From Trichosphaerium sp. ATCC 40318 (lineage: Eukaryota; Discosea; Flabellinia; Trichosidae): a DNA stretch of 64,000 bases. This document shows, in pieces, positions 25,958 through 38,228 of the stretch. Below the pieces are notes generated by a model, which saw nothing but the letters and a program-made list of their open reading frames with translations, did not search any database and was not told where the DNA came from. Every line of letters starts with the position of its first letter. Position 1 is the stretch's first letter. The DNA lies in contig JALMLS010000329.1 in NCBI GenBank assembly GCA_038496445.1, positions 186,001 to 250,000 of the forward strand, given 5' to 3'. The translations under genes and the position numbers were made by a program.

Positions 25958-28900
25958 ATGGAGGCTTTACTCGATTTCTCGCGCCCATTGAACCTGCAGC
26001 TGTTAGATCAAGTTTGTAAGACGTTAATGTTACCTACGGGTAACGTTAACCATCAAATGGTAAGTACAAATTAATTTGCACGGTATTGGCCCGACCTTCT
26101 AGAAGCTTCTAAAACTTCCACTAAAAAATTATGCAGTTAGCAAATGCTAGTGGCGTATTGGATAAGTTCAAATCGCACCCGCAGGCATGGAAAAAAGTTG
26201 ATACAATGCTTTCCCATTCAAACAGCCCGTACACCCATTATTTCGCTCTACAAATATTAGAGGTGCTCATTAAAACACGTTGGGCCGCATTACAACGCAG
26301 TGACGCCAATGCTATCCGAGGTTTTCTTGTGAGTTCGATCTTGAACTTTGCGAGCACGCAGGAGAGACGAAGGCAAAATCAAATGGTATTGAGAAAGTTA
26401 AATGCCACATTGGTAGAGGTAGGCGTTAAATCCGCGTACTATGTACAACTTTGATTAATTACTATCCTAGATGATCAAAAAAGATTGGCCGCATCACTGG
26501 GGCACCTTTGTAGACGAACTCATCACATCAAGTCAATCGAACGGAGCTGTATGCACTAATAACTTGTCCATACTCAAAATCTTAAGGTAAAACCAACTAG
26601 ACAACAAACCAGACGAAGAATATTTGAATTTTTTCTTGATTTCCCGCTGAACGGCCGAAAATTTTTCGATTTTTTCGTTTTTTTCGGTTTTTTTTTTTGA
26701 CGTGTTATTAAATGTCTCTAAATTGGTTTTGTTATATAGTGAGGAAGTATTCGATTTTTCACGTGGTAACATGACACAAGCAAAGATTTTGGGTCTTAAG
26801 AAGCAATTCACTACTGAATTCTCAAAGATTTATCAGCTTATCCAAGTTGTACTAAATAGTAGCACTGATGAAGAACTTGCGTTCTCTGGATTAGAAGCCT
26901 TTGAACAATTCCTCGGTTGGGTCCCTCTGGGTTATGTTTTTGAGACCAACATACTCGTTGTCATTGCGAATAAGGTTAGTTTATTTTTTTGCTTTTTTTT
27001 TTTTTTGACATGTTGGTGTCTTTGCTTGTAATGAATCTTATGTATTCCTTTTTAGTATCTTGCTAGCTCTGTTCCTAAATTTCGAGTCCAAGGGTTGCGG
27101 TGTTTGTCTGAAGTCGCCTCCTTGGAGGTAAACGGCCGTGATGAACAGTTTTTGGCATTGTTCATGACTACGCTCAGTCAAATACAACAGTTCTTGCCAC
27201 CAACTGAGGGTCCGTGTCTTTTCTTAATTATTCTGTTTTCATTTGTGAGGTTGCGTTTAATATCCTACTAGATTTTGCTAGATTATACGCAGCACAAGCT
27301 GATCCTAACAATGACTATGATGTCCACTTATTTATTCATACATTATGTATATTTTTGACGACTTTCTTTGCAAAGCACTTGCAAGTGCTTGAGGGCGCTC
27401 CTGATAAGGCTGCTCTTCTTATGGGTCATCAATACCTTGTCAATATTTCTCAAATCGATGATGATAATTTACAAATGACATGCTTGGCGTACTGGCATAA
27501 ACTCGTACGTGGCTGCGTTTTTGTTTTTTTTTTTCAAAAGTGTATTTGTTTGTTTAACAACTAATTTTCTTTTCGATTAGTTGTCTTCTCTTTACCATGA
27601 AGCACCACCACCACAAAGTTCAATAGGTTCAACACTTATGCTTGGCAGTCCTGGACCAGTTCAGACACCTCGTAGACAATTTTACGCTCCAATACTTAGT
27701 AGATTGCGTTCGGCTATTATTATGAACATGGCAAAGCCAGAAGAAGTTCTTGTTGTGGAGGATGAAAATGGTCATGTTGTACGCGAAGTTGTCAAGAACT
27801 CAACAACACTTGAGCGATACCTTATCCAAAAGTATGTCTTATTATCATGTTTCCTTCGGTCGGTAGTAACCTTTGTTTTTGATTGTTTGTTTTAGGCAAA
27901 CCCTTGTTTTTTTGACTCACTTGAATTATGAAGATACACAAGAGCAAATGCTTGGAAGATTGAATAGACAGGTGGATGTTTCTGAATGGAGCAGAACACG
28001 CCTTAACACACTTTGCTGGGCTATGGGGTCTATTGCTGGTGCCTTGAGTAAGTTGCCTTAACAATCAACTTGTTTATTTGTTTTTTCTCTTGATTCTTTC
28101 TGTATTCTCGTATTGATATTTGTATGTAGCGGAGGACATGGAAAAGCGATTTTTGGTGACTGTCATTAAAGGTATTGATCTAGATTGATGGAGTTTTTTA
28201 TTTTTTCTGATTTTTGTTGCTTTTTTGTTGTTCTGCTTATTCGTCTTCTTCTTTTTGCGGTCCTTTAACACTGTGTTGTTTAGAGTTGCTTGGTCTTTGT
28301 GAATTGAAACGTGGTAAAGATAATAAAGCAGTTATTGCTAGTAACATTATGTACATTGTTGGTCAATACCCAAGGTATGCTATTTTTTATTTTTTACTTT
28401 TTGACTTGTTGAAAGATGTTTCTTTCTTTTTTTTTCATGTCGCGTGCTAATGAACATCTCTAGATTTTTGCAAGCCCATTGGAAATTTTTGAGGACTGTA
28501 GTAAGTAAATTATTTGAGTTTATGCACGAAACACATCCTGGTGTACAAGATATGGTACGGTTAATCTTTTCCAATTTTTTGGTTTTTTTTGTTTTATTTT
28601 TTTGATGGTTTGTATGCTGTTTCTTTCGACTAACGAGAACTAAATAGGCATGTGACACATTCTTAAAAATAGCAAAGCGATGCAGACAAAGATTCGTAAA
28701 CTTGCAGGTGGCCGAGACCCAACCTTTTATTTATGAAATTATCGAAATGATTGGTCCTCTCTGTACTGATCTAGAACCAAGCCAAACACATACCTTCTTT
28801 GAGGCTCTAGGATGGATGATTTCTGCCCAGAAAAACCCTGCACAATGCGAAGAGCTTGTGCACAAGTCTATGGCGTTCCCTAACCAACAGGTAAGCATCA

Positions 28901-30728
28901 TGCTTCTTTTTTTGAGAATATTACATTTCAAGACCTCTAGCAACTTGCCATACTTATATAACTCATTTTAGTGGCGTAATGTCCTTGACCGAGGCCGTCA
29001 AAACCCTGAATTCTTCAAGGAACTAAACACATGTCGACAACTGGTAAACTTGCTCTATTTGAATGTTAGCAGCGCCAAGAGTCTTGGTACTTGTTATGTT
29101 ATACAACTGAAGCAAATTTGGGCTGATATGTTGCAACTTTATTCATTCTACAGTCAACAAATATCTGCAGTTGCTGCAAGCGGCAGTACGTCCTTTTATC
29201 GCCAATTTTTGTTGTTTTATCTTTAGTCATGAAACGTCTAATTCATTGAATCGATCTTATTTTGGTTATTAACTTTCCTTGTTAGATCCTAATATGCTCA
29301 AGAGTGAGCCTGTTAAGCTCATGCGTAGTGTAAAGCGTGCTTCTCTTACGTTAGTTGAAACATACGTAGCCGCTAGCACAGATACACAGACCATCGCCAC
29401 AGCTTTTGTAAATCCTCTTCTTGGTACTATTTTTTTGTTACTAACAATGCTTTTACTCACTTTTTCGGTCGTAGATGTCATACTCGTTGATTACAATACC
29501 GGTCATTACGATTCTAGAGATCCTGAAGTATTGTCTTTGACAGCAAAGATTATCGCTAAGCTCGGTGTACGCTTTTGTTTTTCTTGGTGTTTTTGTGATA
29601 ACCAACTAAATTTTTTTACAGAGTCATTCTATGGACAAATTACCAGCTATCTTTGGCAATCTGTTTAAATGTACATTGGATATGGTCACACACAACACAT
29701 CGGACTACCCAGACCATCGTGTACAATTTTTCAAGCTCATCAAATCCATCAACGACCACTGTTGTCAAAGTACGTCTGAACCATTTTTTTGTAATTTTTT
29801 GTTGACTTATCCGCTTAAATAGGTTTCTTCTCCTTCTCTCCACAGAAATTCAAGATGGTATTGGAGTCTATCCTTTGGTCTATGCGTGTATTGAGCCGAG
29901 ATGTGTCCGAGACAGGACTTATCACGCTTAAGGAATTGCTTGACAATGTCGACGCTGCTGGTGTAGCTAGCGCTTTTTACAGACAATATTTCCAGCGTAT
30001 ATTCAACGATATATTCACTGTACTCACAGATTCTCATCACAAAGAAGGTAACCGTCTTTATTTCTTTTTAACACGTGTTTCATGGTTTTTGACGTTTTTG
30101 TTTTTTTAGGGTTTGCTATTCAATGTCAAGTCCTTCGTAAGCTCTGTCATATGGTGGAGCTAGGACAACTTACTGAGCCTATTTACACACCAGATCAAGC
30201 ACAAGGTAAAACACCTCCAAATCAAGAATTCTTGAGGGTTTATGCTGCTAAGAATCTTGCTTCAGCATTTCCAAATCTTTCGCCGTACGTTTAATTTAAT
30301 TGTTGTTGATTATTTTTGGGTATTGGATTTATTGTTTGTTTACCTTCTTCTTTTTTAGGCCTCAAATACAAGAGTTTATTATGGGGATTATGGATCCTAG
30401 CAAGGATATCGATGCCTTTAAGGCTCACTGTCGCGATTTCCTTGTTAATATTAAAGAGTTCAGCGCTGGATCTGATGGAGATAATAGCGTGTTGTGGGCG
30501 AGTGATATTGCCGATAAAAAAGCTCAAGCTATGTACGTTCTTTTTTTTTTTTTTTTCGAATAATGTCACGTGACACGTTTATTTTATTGGATTTTTTTAA
30601 TTGACTTTTTGTGTAGCAAAGATAAATCACGTCTTGATATGACTATTCCTGGTATGATAGGACAAAATGATCCTCGATTGGAAGGTCAAATGGCAGCAGC
30701 AGGCCTACGGCCGCCTCAACAAATATAA
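25958..30728 (+). CDS. XPO1: Exportin-1 (CRM1), nuclear export receptor
   Basis: Karyopherin that carries leucine-rich NES cargo and some RNPs out of the nucleus with Ran-GTP. The start at 25958 gives [19 protein letters not shown], matching the family's start. The importin-beta N-terminal region follows ([26 protein letters not shown]-type junction to [17 protein letters not shown]). The cargo-groove region reads [15 protein letters not shown] (about 28285-28330), then [21 protein letters not shown] and [21 protein letters not shown] across introns. The Cys in LLGLCE is the residue leptomycin B modifies, so the protein is predicted to be drug-sensitive, unlike budding yeast Crm1. C-terminal HEAT repeats continue to [19 protein letters not shown], with stop at 30726-30728. 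About twenty exons. Length is as expected for the family. Confidence 0.95.
26097..26109. promoter_or_regulatory. Three-unit heat-shock element in exportin-1 intron 1
   Basis: TTCTAGAAGCTTC is a perfect TTCnnGAAnnTTC array inside the first intron of the exportin gene, about 400 bases downstream of the promoter palindrome. Confidence 0.45.
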
Positions 30729-31114
30729 ACTGCTTCTGTTTCTTTTATTGTACAAAGAATTTTTGCGTGTTATTAAACACGCCCATCTTGTCTTGGATAT
30801 ACCCAAACTGGTTTGTATGGTGGCAATGGAAGCGCTGGCGTTATTGTAGACTGTCTCTTTGTAAAAAAAAAAAAAAATAAACTGCCAATGGTTTTTGTTG
30901 ACTACTTGTCTTCATTTGGGAAGTGATTTTTTTTTGGGAACCAAAAATAAACGTCACAAGCCTGGTTGGAGAATAGTGAGCATTCTAAACAAATAATAAA
31001 AACTGTTTGCAATCTGAAATAGAGTGTCAAAAGTCAACCTCCGTCACTGTCTTTGCGAATTTCGGTGAATTATGCAAAATACATGATGTACTGCAATAAT
31101 TAACGATTGGCGTC
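30729..31114. other. Intergenic, exportin-1 3' region
   Basis: About 390 bases with an A-run at about 30861-30874. No exon supported; presumably exportin 3' UTR plus the promoter of the next + gene. Confidence 0.45.
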
Positions 31115-31700
31115 ATGAGCAGGCGCAGCAACAACTTATTACCTTCAAAAACACCAGGTAACAAAACGCCGTGGCTACACGTCAGAAACGATGTGTTGGA
31201 GGCCAAACTTGATCTCAAACCGTTTACGCAAGCCTGTATGGATATTTTAATGGCTAAAGGCCCTAAAATCGTAAAGTAAGTGAATAAAAATCAAAACAAA
31301 CCCATTTTTAAACAGTTTTAGTTCAAACGCTCCGTCTGATATAAAAATCCGTGGTATTGATGAACTAGCAAGGCAGTGTCATTGTATTATTGGGAAATGG
31401 CTCATTTTTGTTCCACGTGGTAAAGTAGATGAAGCATGGAACATAATTTCAAATGACATTAGAAATGGTAGAATTGAATCAACAAGAGCCAAGGTTTCTG
31501 GATTTAAACCACATGGAAGAGATCATGTTATATGTATCTATACAAATGATTACTTGAATGTAAAGCAGGTTATGCGTGTAAGAGATCGATTGGATGACTT
31601 GGGATTCACACAAGAACTTACTTATAAACCTGATGTTTATACATATCTTGGTATTTATGCTAATACACCTGGTATGCATCCTGTACGCTATCGGCGTTGA
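31115..31700 (+). CDS. DUF1917 / UPF0696 (C11orf68-like) protein
   Basis: Two exons: MSRRSNNLLPSKTPGNKTPW onward to GPKIVK (intron about 31276-31319), then the rest to the stop at 31698-31700. The second exon reads ELARQCHCIIGKWLIFVPRG, KVDEAWNIISNDIRNGRI, STRAKVSGFKPHGRDHVICI, VMRVRDRLDDLGF and YKPDVYTYLGIY. These are the core lines of the DUF1917 family (human C11orf68, formerly BLES03), whose fold resembles eIF4E but whose role is not established. The family has also been linked with possible nucleic acid binding, which I treat as unproven. The length, about 180 residues, is a little shorter than the animal protein. Start chosen as the first ATG in frame. Confidence 0.75.
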
Positions 31701-32006
31701 TGAAATACAATAAAAAGGGGGGTAACCGGGACTAGGAGGAGTTGATCAAGTTCAAACGGTACAATCAAGTGCTTGGAGTCTGTGTTTGTACTACTAGTTA
31801 TGAAGTGACTATGGAACTGTATTTACCTTAGTATAACTTTGTTCATACCCTACACCGTTGTAGAAGCTTGTAGACAGCTCTTAAGTAAGTGGAACGCATA
31901 CGGTGACCAAAAGTTATCTGGATATTCATCACCAATTCAATGATGTTAAATTGACATTCTTTTAATTTACAGCACCATATATTTGTTCATTTACCAGCAA
32001 ATGGTT

Positions 32007-33583
32007 TTATTTGTAATTTCTTAACAAAGTATTTACACATTTAATACAATCTGATTGTTTCTTCAGTGCCTCAAGCACAGGCTCTTTATCTTTAAAAAAC
32101 TGAAGAAAAGTCTGGAATTCCAGAGGCTTCAAACAATCAACTTTGTCAACGTCTACTCGGCCGGCTACATACATAAAACAATCTAAAAGCGACTCAGGAT
32201 CATCTCTGCCCATGTTAGCCAAAGTGTTAAACACGTAATTCAACACATCGGCTCTAGAGGCGCGAATATCGTCATTTTTAATTTCTTGGCAATAAAAACG
32301 AAGCATTAGCCACAACTACGCGAACAAGTCAGGAACACGTAAACAGGATGTCTACGCACGAGAATTTTAAATTGCTCTGTACTCCGATTGCCAAGTCCAG
32401 CAACCAATCTTGCAGATGCTGTGCATGCTGCTACAGCTATTGTATTATGTGGTGACCGAGATAGCATAGATAAAGCCTTACAAAAGAAGGTAGGAGGGCA
32501 AACCTTTTTAGCTAAGCCTACACCCATCCACAAGACTATCTCGCGCTCCTGTTAGTATTTTCAAGTGCGATTGTATTAGTCTCACCTGATACGGCAGTCG
32601 CTGAAGGAGATAGAAGCATGTACTTGGTGATGTATTGATACAAGAAATGTCTGAAGCGCTGCAAGTCTTTACCACAATCCGATGCGCTCTCTAGAGTCAG
32701 AGCGGACTACATTCCCATTAACTCGTCAAAAAAGTAGTATGATACGTACACGGAGCTAGGCATGTGTGAGCAATAAAGAAATAAAACGTGGCGTACGGCA
32801 TGGGTGAACAATTTGTTGTTGCTCAGACCAGATGTGATAAAAGTGATAATGGCATTGTTAAACAGCTTTTGACCACTGGACGCTGTACAGATATGCTGGA
32901 AAGCAAGGTGTACTCGCTTAGCCTCCCGGGTTTGTGGTACATCTCCTAGTGCTTGTTAAGATAATATATTAGTTGTAGTGTGTACGTATGAGTATTTCAG
33001 CTGCGGTAACTGCATCTTCAGCTGTTTGCACCTTCGCGTAAATTGTGCTCGTTACGCGTCAATATACTTGAGAAAATAGCTTACCAACATTGCATCCACG
33101 CCATTAGCTATAATGCTCTGAGGTGTTGCTATACATTTGATCACTTTTGAGAGCAATTGCGCTGCCTGGAGACCAAAGAACTCATGCGACAGTTGCAACA
33201 CTATTGATGCTCCAATAGTACCAGCACATGGTTGATCATGGTACTTGCTCCACAAGTCATCTAGCTCACAGTATGTGAATGTCTGAGACGGTAACGAATG
33301 GGTATGCAAATGAGCACTATGAATTGCTTGTAAATACACGGCTGCAGGTCTTGGAAGCATGGCCAGGAAACATGAAAAGGACGTGTGACTATATTTGACG
33401 AAAAAATTATTTCACATAAGTAAGAAAAACAGATCTCAATCCAAACCTACTGTAAATGCGTTTAAAGGAAGTACCCTGTAGAAGACTACTTGAATGGGTG
33501 GTATCAAAAAAGTACGGTTCGCAGGTGGTTTCCAGAGACAATATTACATAAACGTTAGCGAGTGCAATGATATCTCCGTCTTC
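32007..33583 (-). CDS. Helical-repeat (ARM/HEAT-like) protein, 5' end unresolved
   Basis: Six or more exons join into a helix-rich protein: ALANVYVILSLETTCEPYFF, FLAMLPRPAAVYLQAIHS, HEFFGLQAAQLLSKVIKCI, NGVDAMLVSYFLKYI, AEDAVTAAEILI, LFNNAIITFITSGLSNNKLF and SMLSRSPHNTIAVAACTASA. The last exon is FLQFFKDKEPVLEALKKQSD, ending at 32007. The spacing of hydrophobic helices is that of HEAT/ARM solenoids, which serve as scaffolds in many complexes. I cannot assign a family; focadhesin-like or Integrator-like proteins are possibilities only. The upstream start is unclear: the first readable exon runs back to about 33583, where a possible splice donor (CTTACCAC on +) complicates the model. Confidence 0.5.
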
Positions 33584-33952
33584 TTACCACATGAAAGCAA
33601 ATATATTGGTATCTCAAGTACTGGGTTTCTTTTACTTCTATTTCGGCCGTTGGTTCTCAAGCCTTTCGGCTAGGTCCAATTTATGTTGTTTGTGTTTGAT
33701 GTATTAGTTTCATTTTTTACCTTTCGAATAAATTAGAAGCTTAGCAGTAATAAAAAGTTTAATATCTACGCTTTAGTTGTTGACAGTGTGAGAATTACCC
33801 AAGGCAAATGATTTCAAATAAACTATAATACATTATGTACAAGAATGGGTAACCCATCAGTGGTGGATTCAGGGCTTTTAGGAAGGCGGAGGATACACAA
33901 AAAAAGGCGTCAGCGAAACCCCCGTCAAAAAGCCTGTGTCACGTGATTAAAC
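33584..33952. other. Intergenic, no clear exon
   Basis: Holds the unresolved 5' part of the helical-repeat gene and the 3' end of GID8. A snippet at about 33650-33685 resembles U2 snRNA stem I but lacks the branch-site-recognition sequence (see rejected items). A CACGTG lies at 33940-33945. Confidence 0.4.
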
Positions 33953-35234
33953 TCAATACTCAATATCATCTTCATCATCATCACTCATTATTATGTCATC
34001 GTCCTTATCATCTTCATCTACTAGAAATAAATGAGAAAAACAAAAAAAACCCCAGAAAAAAATTGGGTGTTTACCAGAAGAGTCTTCTTGCGGTTGAACA
34101 GCAGGTAGGTGGGTTGTATATAATTCTCCTTTACTCAAGTCCTCGATGTAAGGAAATTTCAACGACTTATTTACAAGCTGTTGTTGAGACCATAGCAATC
34201 TTTGTAATATTCTTTTGAGCTTTGGTTCTAAAAAAGGAATCAGTTTCATGTACATTAGAAATTCATTGACTTTAGTAGGAGCATTGCATAAAAAAAGAAA
34301 AAAAGAAAAAACTTGTTTCTTGTTTTGACGTGAATTCCACTTGCCTTCATCCTTGAATTCTGAATCTAATACTGCTCTATTAAGCATTGACGCTGTTTTT
34401 TGTCTTTGAGAATGTTGTAGCAAGTAAGCATCAGGAGATTGCTCCAAAGGATTTTCAAACGCTAAAAGAGCCATAGTTTTCTCTAACTCTTGCAAGAAAT
34501 CAGGCTACAAGAACAATCAGACGTTGTAAACGAAAAAAAAGTAAACATACGTCTAATTTAGCTCTCGTAGAAAGCTCTTGCTGCGCAAACATTAGCGCCC
34601 CAGGTACATCCCCAGAGCGAATTAATTCTATAAGCCGTTGCTTCTGTAAAGCGAAATAAAGCTCTGGTCGTGTGTCTAATACCTAAAATTAAATAAGTAA
34701 GGCACCACAGTGCGCCAACAAGAGGAAGGAACAACGCTTTGCGGGAGTTATTTGTTGAAAAGGGTGTAAGTGTAATTACAAAAAAATCTGTACCTGTGGG
34801 TCATATTTATTGACTCTGTCAATTGCATCATCTATTTTACCGCCGTGTACAGCCTTTTTAGATAGTTTAGTAACAGCCGGTTGTATCATTAAATATTTTA
34901 CCTTGCGAACTGCTGTTCGCGTATGCAGTGAGCCAAAGTTATCGTCCACTAAACGAGAGTTGTTGATAATCGCGGTTTAACAATTTTTTCGTACAATTCG
35001 TCCCAGATTCCGTTTTAAAGTGCTCCGCTGCCTCTTGATAGCCTTCTGTCACCAAATAGTCCAATACTAACTTGTTCATACATCTCAGCCCGTTAACGAA
35101 AACAAAAATGACAATATAATTACTTATGTAGGATACTGTTTATGATTTTGGCCTCGCAAAGCCCTTGTTTCTTCAAGTATCTCTTTCCACTCTGTAGTGT
35201 GTATAATACGTGAACGAGTACGGCTTCTAGACAT
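33953..35234 (-). CDS. GID8: GID8/TWA1-like subunit of the GID/CTLH E3 ligase
   Basis: The start at 35232-35234 gives MSRSRTRSRIIHTTEWKEIL; the LisH motif NKLVLDYLVTEGYQEAAEHF follows in the next exon. CTLH comes next (HGGKIDDAIDRVNKYDPQVL, ELYFALQKQRLIELIRSGDV), then the CRA region (PDFLQELEKTMALLAFENP, NRAVLDSEF, LKRILQRLLWSQQQL). This is the LisH-CTLH-CRA order of Gid8/Twa1, the scaffold that holds the catalytic pair in the GID/CTLH ubiquitin ligase. In yeast that ligase destroys gluconeogenic enzymes. The C-terminus is extended by an acidic run (DDEDDKDDDIIMSDDDEDD) not typical of the family; it ends at 33953. Seven or so exons. Confident on motif content and order. Confidence 0.85.
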
Positions 35235-35525
35235 GGAGGATAATTAAAGAGCTCTTGCAGCCTGAGCGACGACGCGTAAAACGTTTTGTTAAAAAGACTT
35301 GTTGACTAAACAAGAAAAAAGGGTCAGCTACTATTTTGGCCCATAATATCGTTAAAATCTTCGACTTGAATTTTGTGCACGTGATACAGTTGGTTGTAAG
35401 TAAGATGCGAATTCATATAGGGTCAACGGATTGAAACAGTTGCAAGCATGTAGTGTCACTTGCAGTATTGAGGTATTCTTTGTTTTTTAGTTAACTTGAG
35501 CTTCAAGTTGAATCTCTGATTTATG

Positions 35526-36301
35526 TTACATTATTGTACAGCGTTTCTGTTGTTTTACTAATCTCTGTGGTTTCTTACTGGATTGTATTTGTTTTACAAG
35601 CTCAAGGTATGCCTCCTCAACATTCAATCGTGTTTTTGCTGAACTTTCAAAAAAAGTACAATTGTATAGTTTTGCTAATTCTTCTCCTTCCTTTGTGCTC
35701 ACTTGACGTTCTTGTTCCAAATCTAATTTATTGCCGACTAAAACCACACATCTGTCAGTGTTTTCCCCTCTAAACCTACGAGTATTACACATGGTCAACA
35801 ACAAGAAAAACTGACTGCAACAATAGTAATTTTTGTTTGATGATTTTTTAAGCACAAAAACGTACCTACAGACTCTATCATAGAAGTCTGGAATTTCTTC
35901 AAATGAATGGCGGTTTGTGTTGTGATTGAATATACAAACATATAACCATCACCCAACCTTACATTCTTGAACCGTAAGAAAAAAGTAAGTAAAAAAAATA
36001 TTTTCTGGTATTTGTTTTACATGGTCACGTGTTGCCCCGTTATCTTCCGAACCAGCTGTATCAAAAATATCCACAACCAATACTTGGTTGTTAATTGTAT
36101 AATTTTTACGATATCTAGGTGGTATGAGAGCTTATTTTCTGTGCGACAACTTAAATTGATGCTAAATTGTTTCATCGCGTACTTTTGTTCAATTGTAGGG
36201 TCGTATTCTGGCATAAACACGTTTTGGACGATCTGTATTGTAAGTGCTGATTTACCTACGCCAGATTCTCCCAACATCATCAATGTATGATCTGCCCACA
36301 T
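35526..36301 (-). CDS. Ras-family small GTPase with a frameshifting 5-base duplication
   Basis: Small GTPase of the Ras/Rap type. Motifs: P-loop [11 protein letters not shown], switch [16 protein letters not shown], then [44 protein letters not shown], and a CAAX end CTIM for lipid attachment. Two key positions differ: Ras Gly12 is Ser and Gln61 is Ser, both linked with slow or GAP-resistant GTP hydrolysis. Between YSIT and SFEEI the sequence contains a doubled CACAA (near 35918-35927). It puts the downstream half in another frame, and as written translation would end soon after the next splice junction, before NKxD and CAAX. I see no intron that would fix this. It may be a pseudogene, a defective allele or an assembly error. 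Start at 36299-36301; the intact frame would end at 35526. It faces the F-box gene at 36.4 kb. Confidence 0.7.
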
Positions 36302-36388
36302 GTGAAGCTGTTAACTTTATTTTTGTCATAAATAAAGTTCACAACGTTTTAAGCCTCATTTGACTTTTGTAGAAACAGGCAAACATCC

Positions 36389-37801
36389 ATGTCTAACGTC
36401 TTATCAATGAGTTCCTTTGGTATTTCAGTTCAACAAGCTCTATTATACTATCGTAACAACCATTCGGACTCTTTTAGCACAATTACTTCAAACAAACACC
36501 AATCATTTATTTTGGAGCTTGAAAGTACTTTAAACACGTCAAATACTACTCTGGTTAAACAACTTGATGAATTACTACTGCACCATGTTGATGCGAACAC
36601 AAACAATCAACAATTGAGAACTGATCTTGACACGCTAAAACAGAAGCCTATAATCAAGTACGTTAGCCAATTTCATCAGTACTTTCAAACAAACATGACA
36701 AGTTTGAGTAGTTCGAAGAAATCGCTTCTTTTTGGCCTTTGTAAAACACGTGACTAATTTGATTAACTACTTTACAGAAAAAAGAGCGAAGCTGTGGTAG
36801 GTAAAGAATCTTGCCTGAATATTCTAGACCTGCCAGTTGAAGTTATTGCAGATATTCTACGTCATACAGAAACACGTGGAAAGTTCCATGTTGCTCAATC
36901 GTGTCATTTGATGGCTGATGTTATTCATGATATTGTTGGATATGACAAAATTGTGCTTGAAAGCGTTCAAGATATTTTAAAGATAAGACAGTACCATGGC
37001 ATCATGAACCACACTGAAATTGGAATAAGAGGCATGAAGGATCATACAATACATTCACTGTTGTTTGGCTGTAAATACATTGTAGAATATTCTAATAGCA
37101 GTGATAGTGATCTTAAAGTACTTGCTGGTGTTCATTCCATGTATCTTGGTTACAATGGGACAATTACAGATGAAGGTGTCACAGCACTCAAAGGTATTCA
37201 CACTATTGGTCTTGCTTGTACTTCAGTCACAGACAAAGGAATAAAAGCCCTTACCGGTGTTCATACTATTGACCTTGAAGAAACAATAGTAACTGATGAA
37301 GGAATCAAAGAATTAAAAGGTGTTCATGAAATCAACCTTGTTGATTGTGAAAATGTGACAGATGAGGGAGTCAAAGCGTTGAAAGGAGTTCATACCATTA
37401 TGCTTGCTGGTACTGGTGTTACAGACGACGGCATCAAAGCACTCGCAGGGGTTCATACGATTGATCTTTCTTTCACTGAAGTTACAGATGAAGGGATTAA
37501 AGCACTAAAAGGCGTACACACTATCAAACTTTGCTGTTGCCATAATGTGACAGATAAAGGGATTAAAGCATTACAAGGAGTTCATACTATTGACCTGGAT
37601 AGCGTTTCAGTTACAGATGATGGAATTAAAGCACTAAAAGGTGTTCATACAATTTACCTTGGCAACACTTCTGTTACTGAGGAAAGCATACAACTACTTG
37701 TACTTGAAGGTCTTCATACTATTTACAATGCTTCTATTGGAGAAAAATGTAAAGCCATGTTGATTGAAAACGGTGTAAAGGTTGAATCAAGTGTTTTTTA
37801 A
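36389..37801 (+). CDS. F-box protein with VTDEGIKALKGVHTI leucine-rich-like repeats
   Basis: The first exon (36389-36658) encodes a helical leader; after one intron the second begins with an F-box (LNILDLPVEVIADILRH...KFHVAQSCHLMADVI). From about 37100 to 37700 there are nine or ten near-identical repeats of about 23 residues, consensus VTDEGIKALKGVHTIDL. This is an LRR variant in which His-Thr-Ile replaces the usual strand. The F-box would dock on Skp1, with the repeats forming the substrate-binding solenoid. The repeats sit in a single exon and are unusually uniform, suggesting recent expansion. Stop at 37799-37801. Similar uniform F-box/LRR proteins occur in large DNA viruses of protists as well as in their hosts, so transfer in either direction is possible but unproven. 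Confidence 0.75.
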
Positions 37802-38228
37802 GTAAAAGTAGCATTATTTCAATATTGGAATTTGGTTTATTGTATCTGAATTTTCTTCCATAGTATCAATTCACCAGTAACACCAAAGTAATTAAAATGT
37901 AGTTTTTTATCTGTAATTCCATACCTAAGAGTTGCTTGGGAATCGAAAATGAGCTTATGTCAAATACAAGAAATATCACATGATCTTTTTGATTTGACAT
38001 TGTCGAACGTTCAAGGTACAAATTTTGAAAAGAACAGGTTTACCATTTTCAACATGGCGAGAAATAATACACATTGTATTTTTTTTTTGCATATACATGA
38101 CGAGCACCGTAGTTGTGAATTATGGAACAGTGATAAAAACAAAAATAGCAGAAACCTTGGCTCCTAATGATGTCTCATAAAATCTACACCAAAATAAAAG
38201 ATGTATTGCTCCTTTATTATACTCTATT
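37802..38228. other. Convergent intergenic region
   Basis: About 430 bases between converging genes. An open frame at 37949-38167 has no support. No RNA gene recognised. Confidence 0.4.

Noticed and set aside
33650-33720. Possible U2 snRNA (TTCTC..GCCTTTCGGCTA resembles U2 stem I)
   Set aside because: The invariant branch-site-recognition stretch (GTGTAGTA) and the following conserved region are absent, so only a short stem-like match remains.
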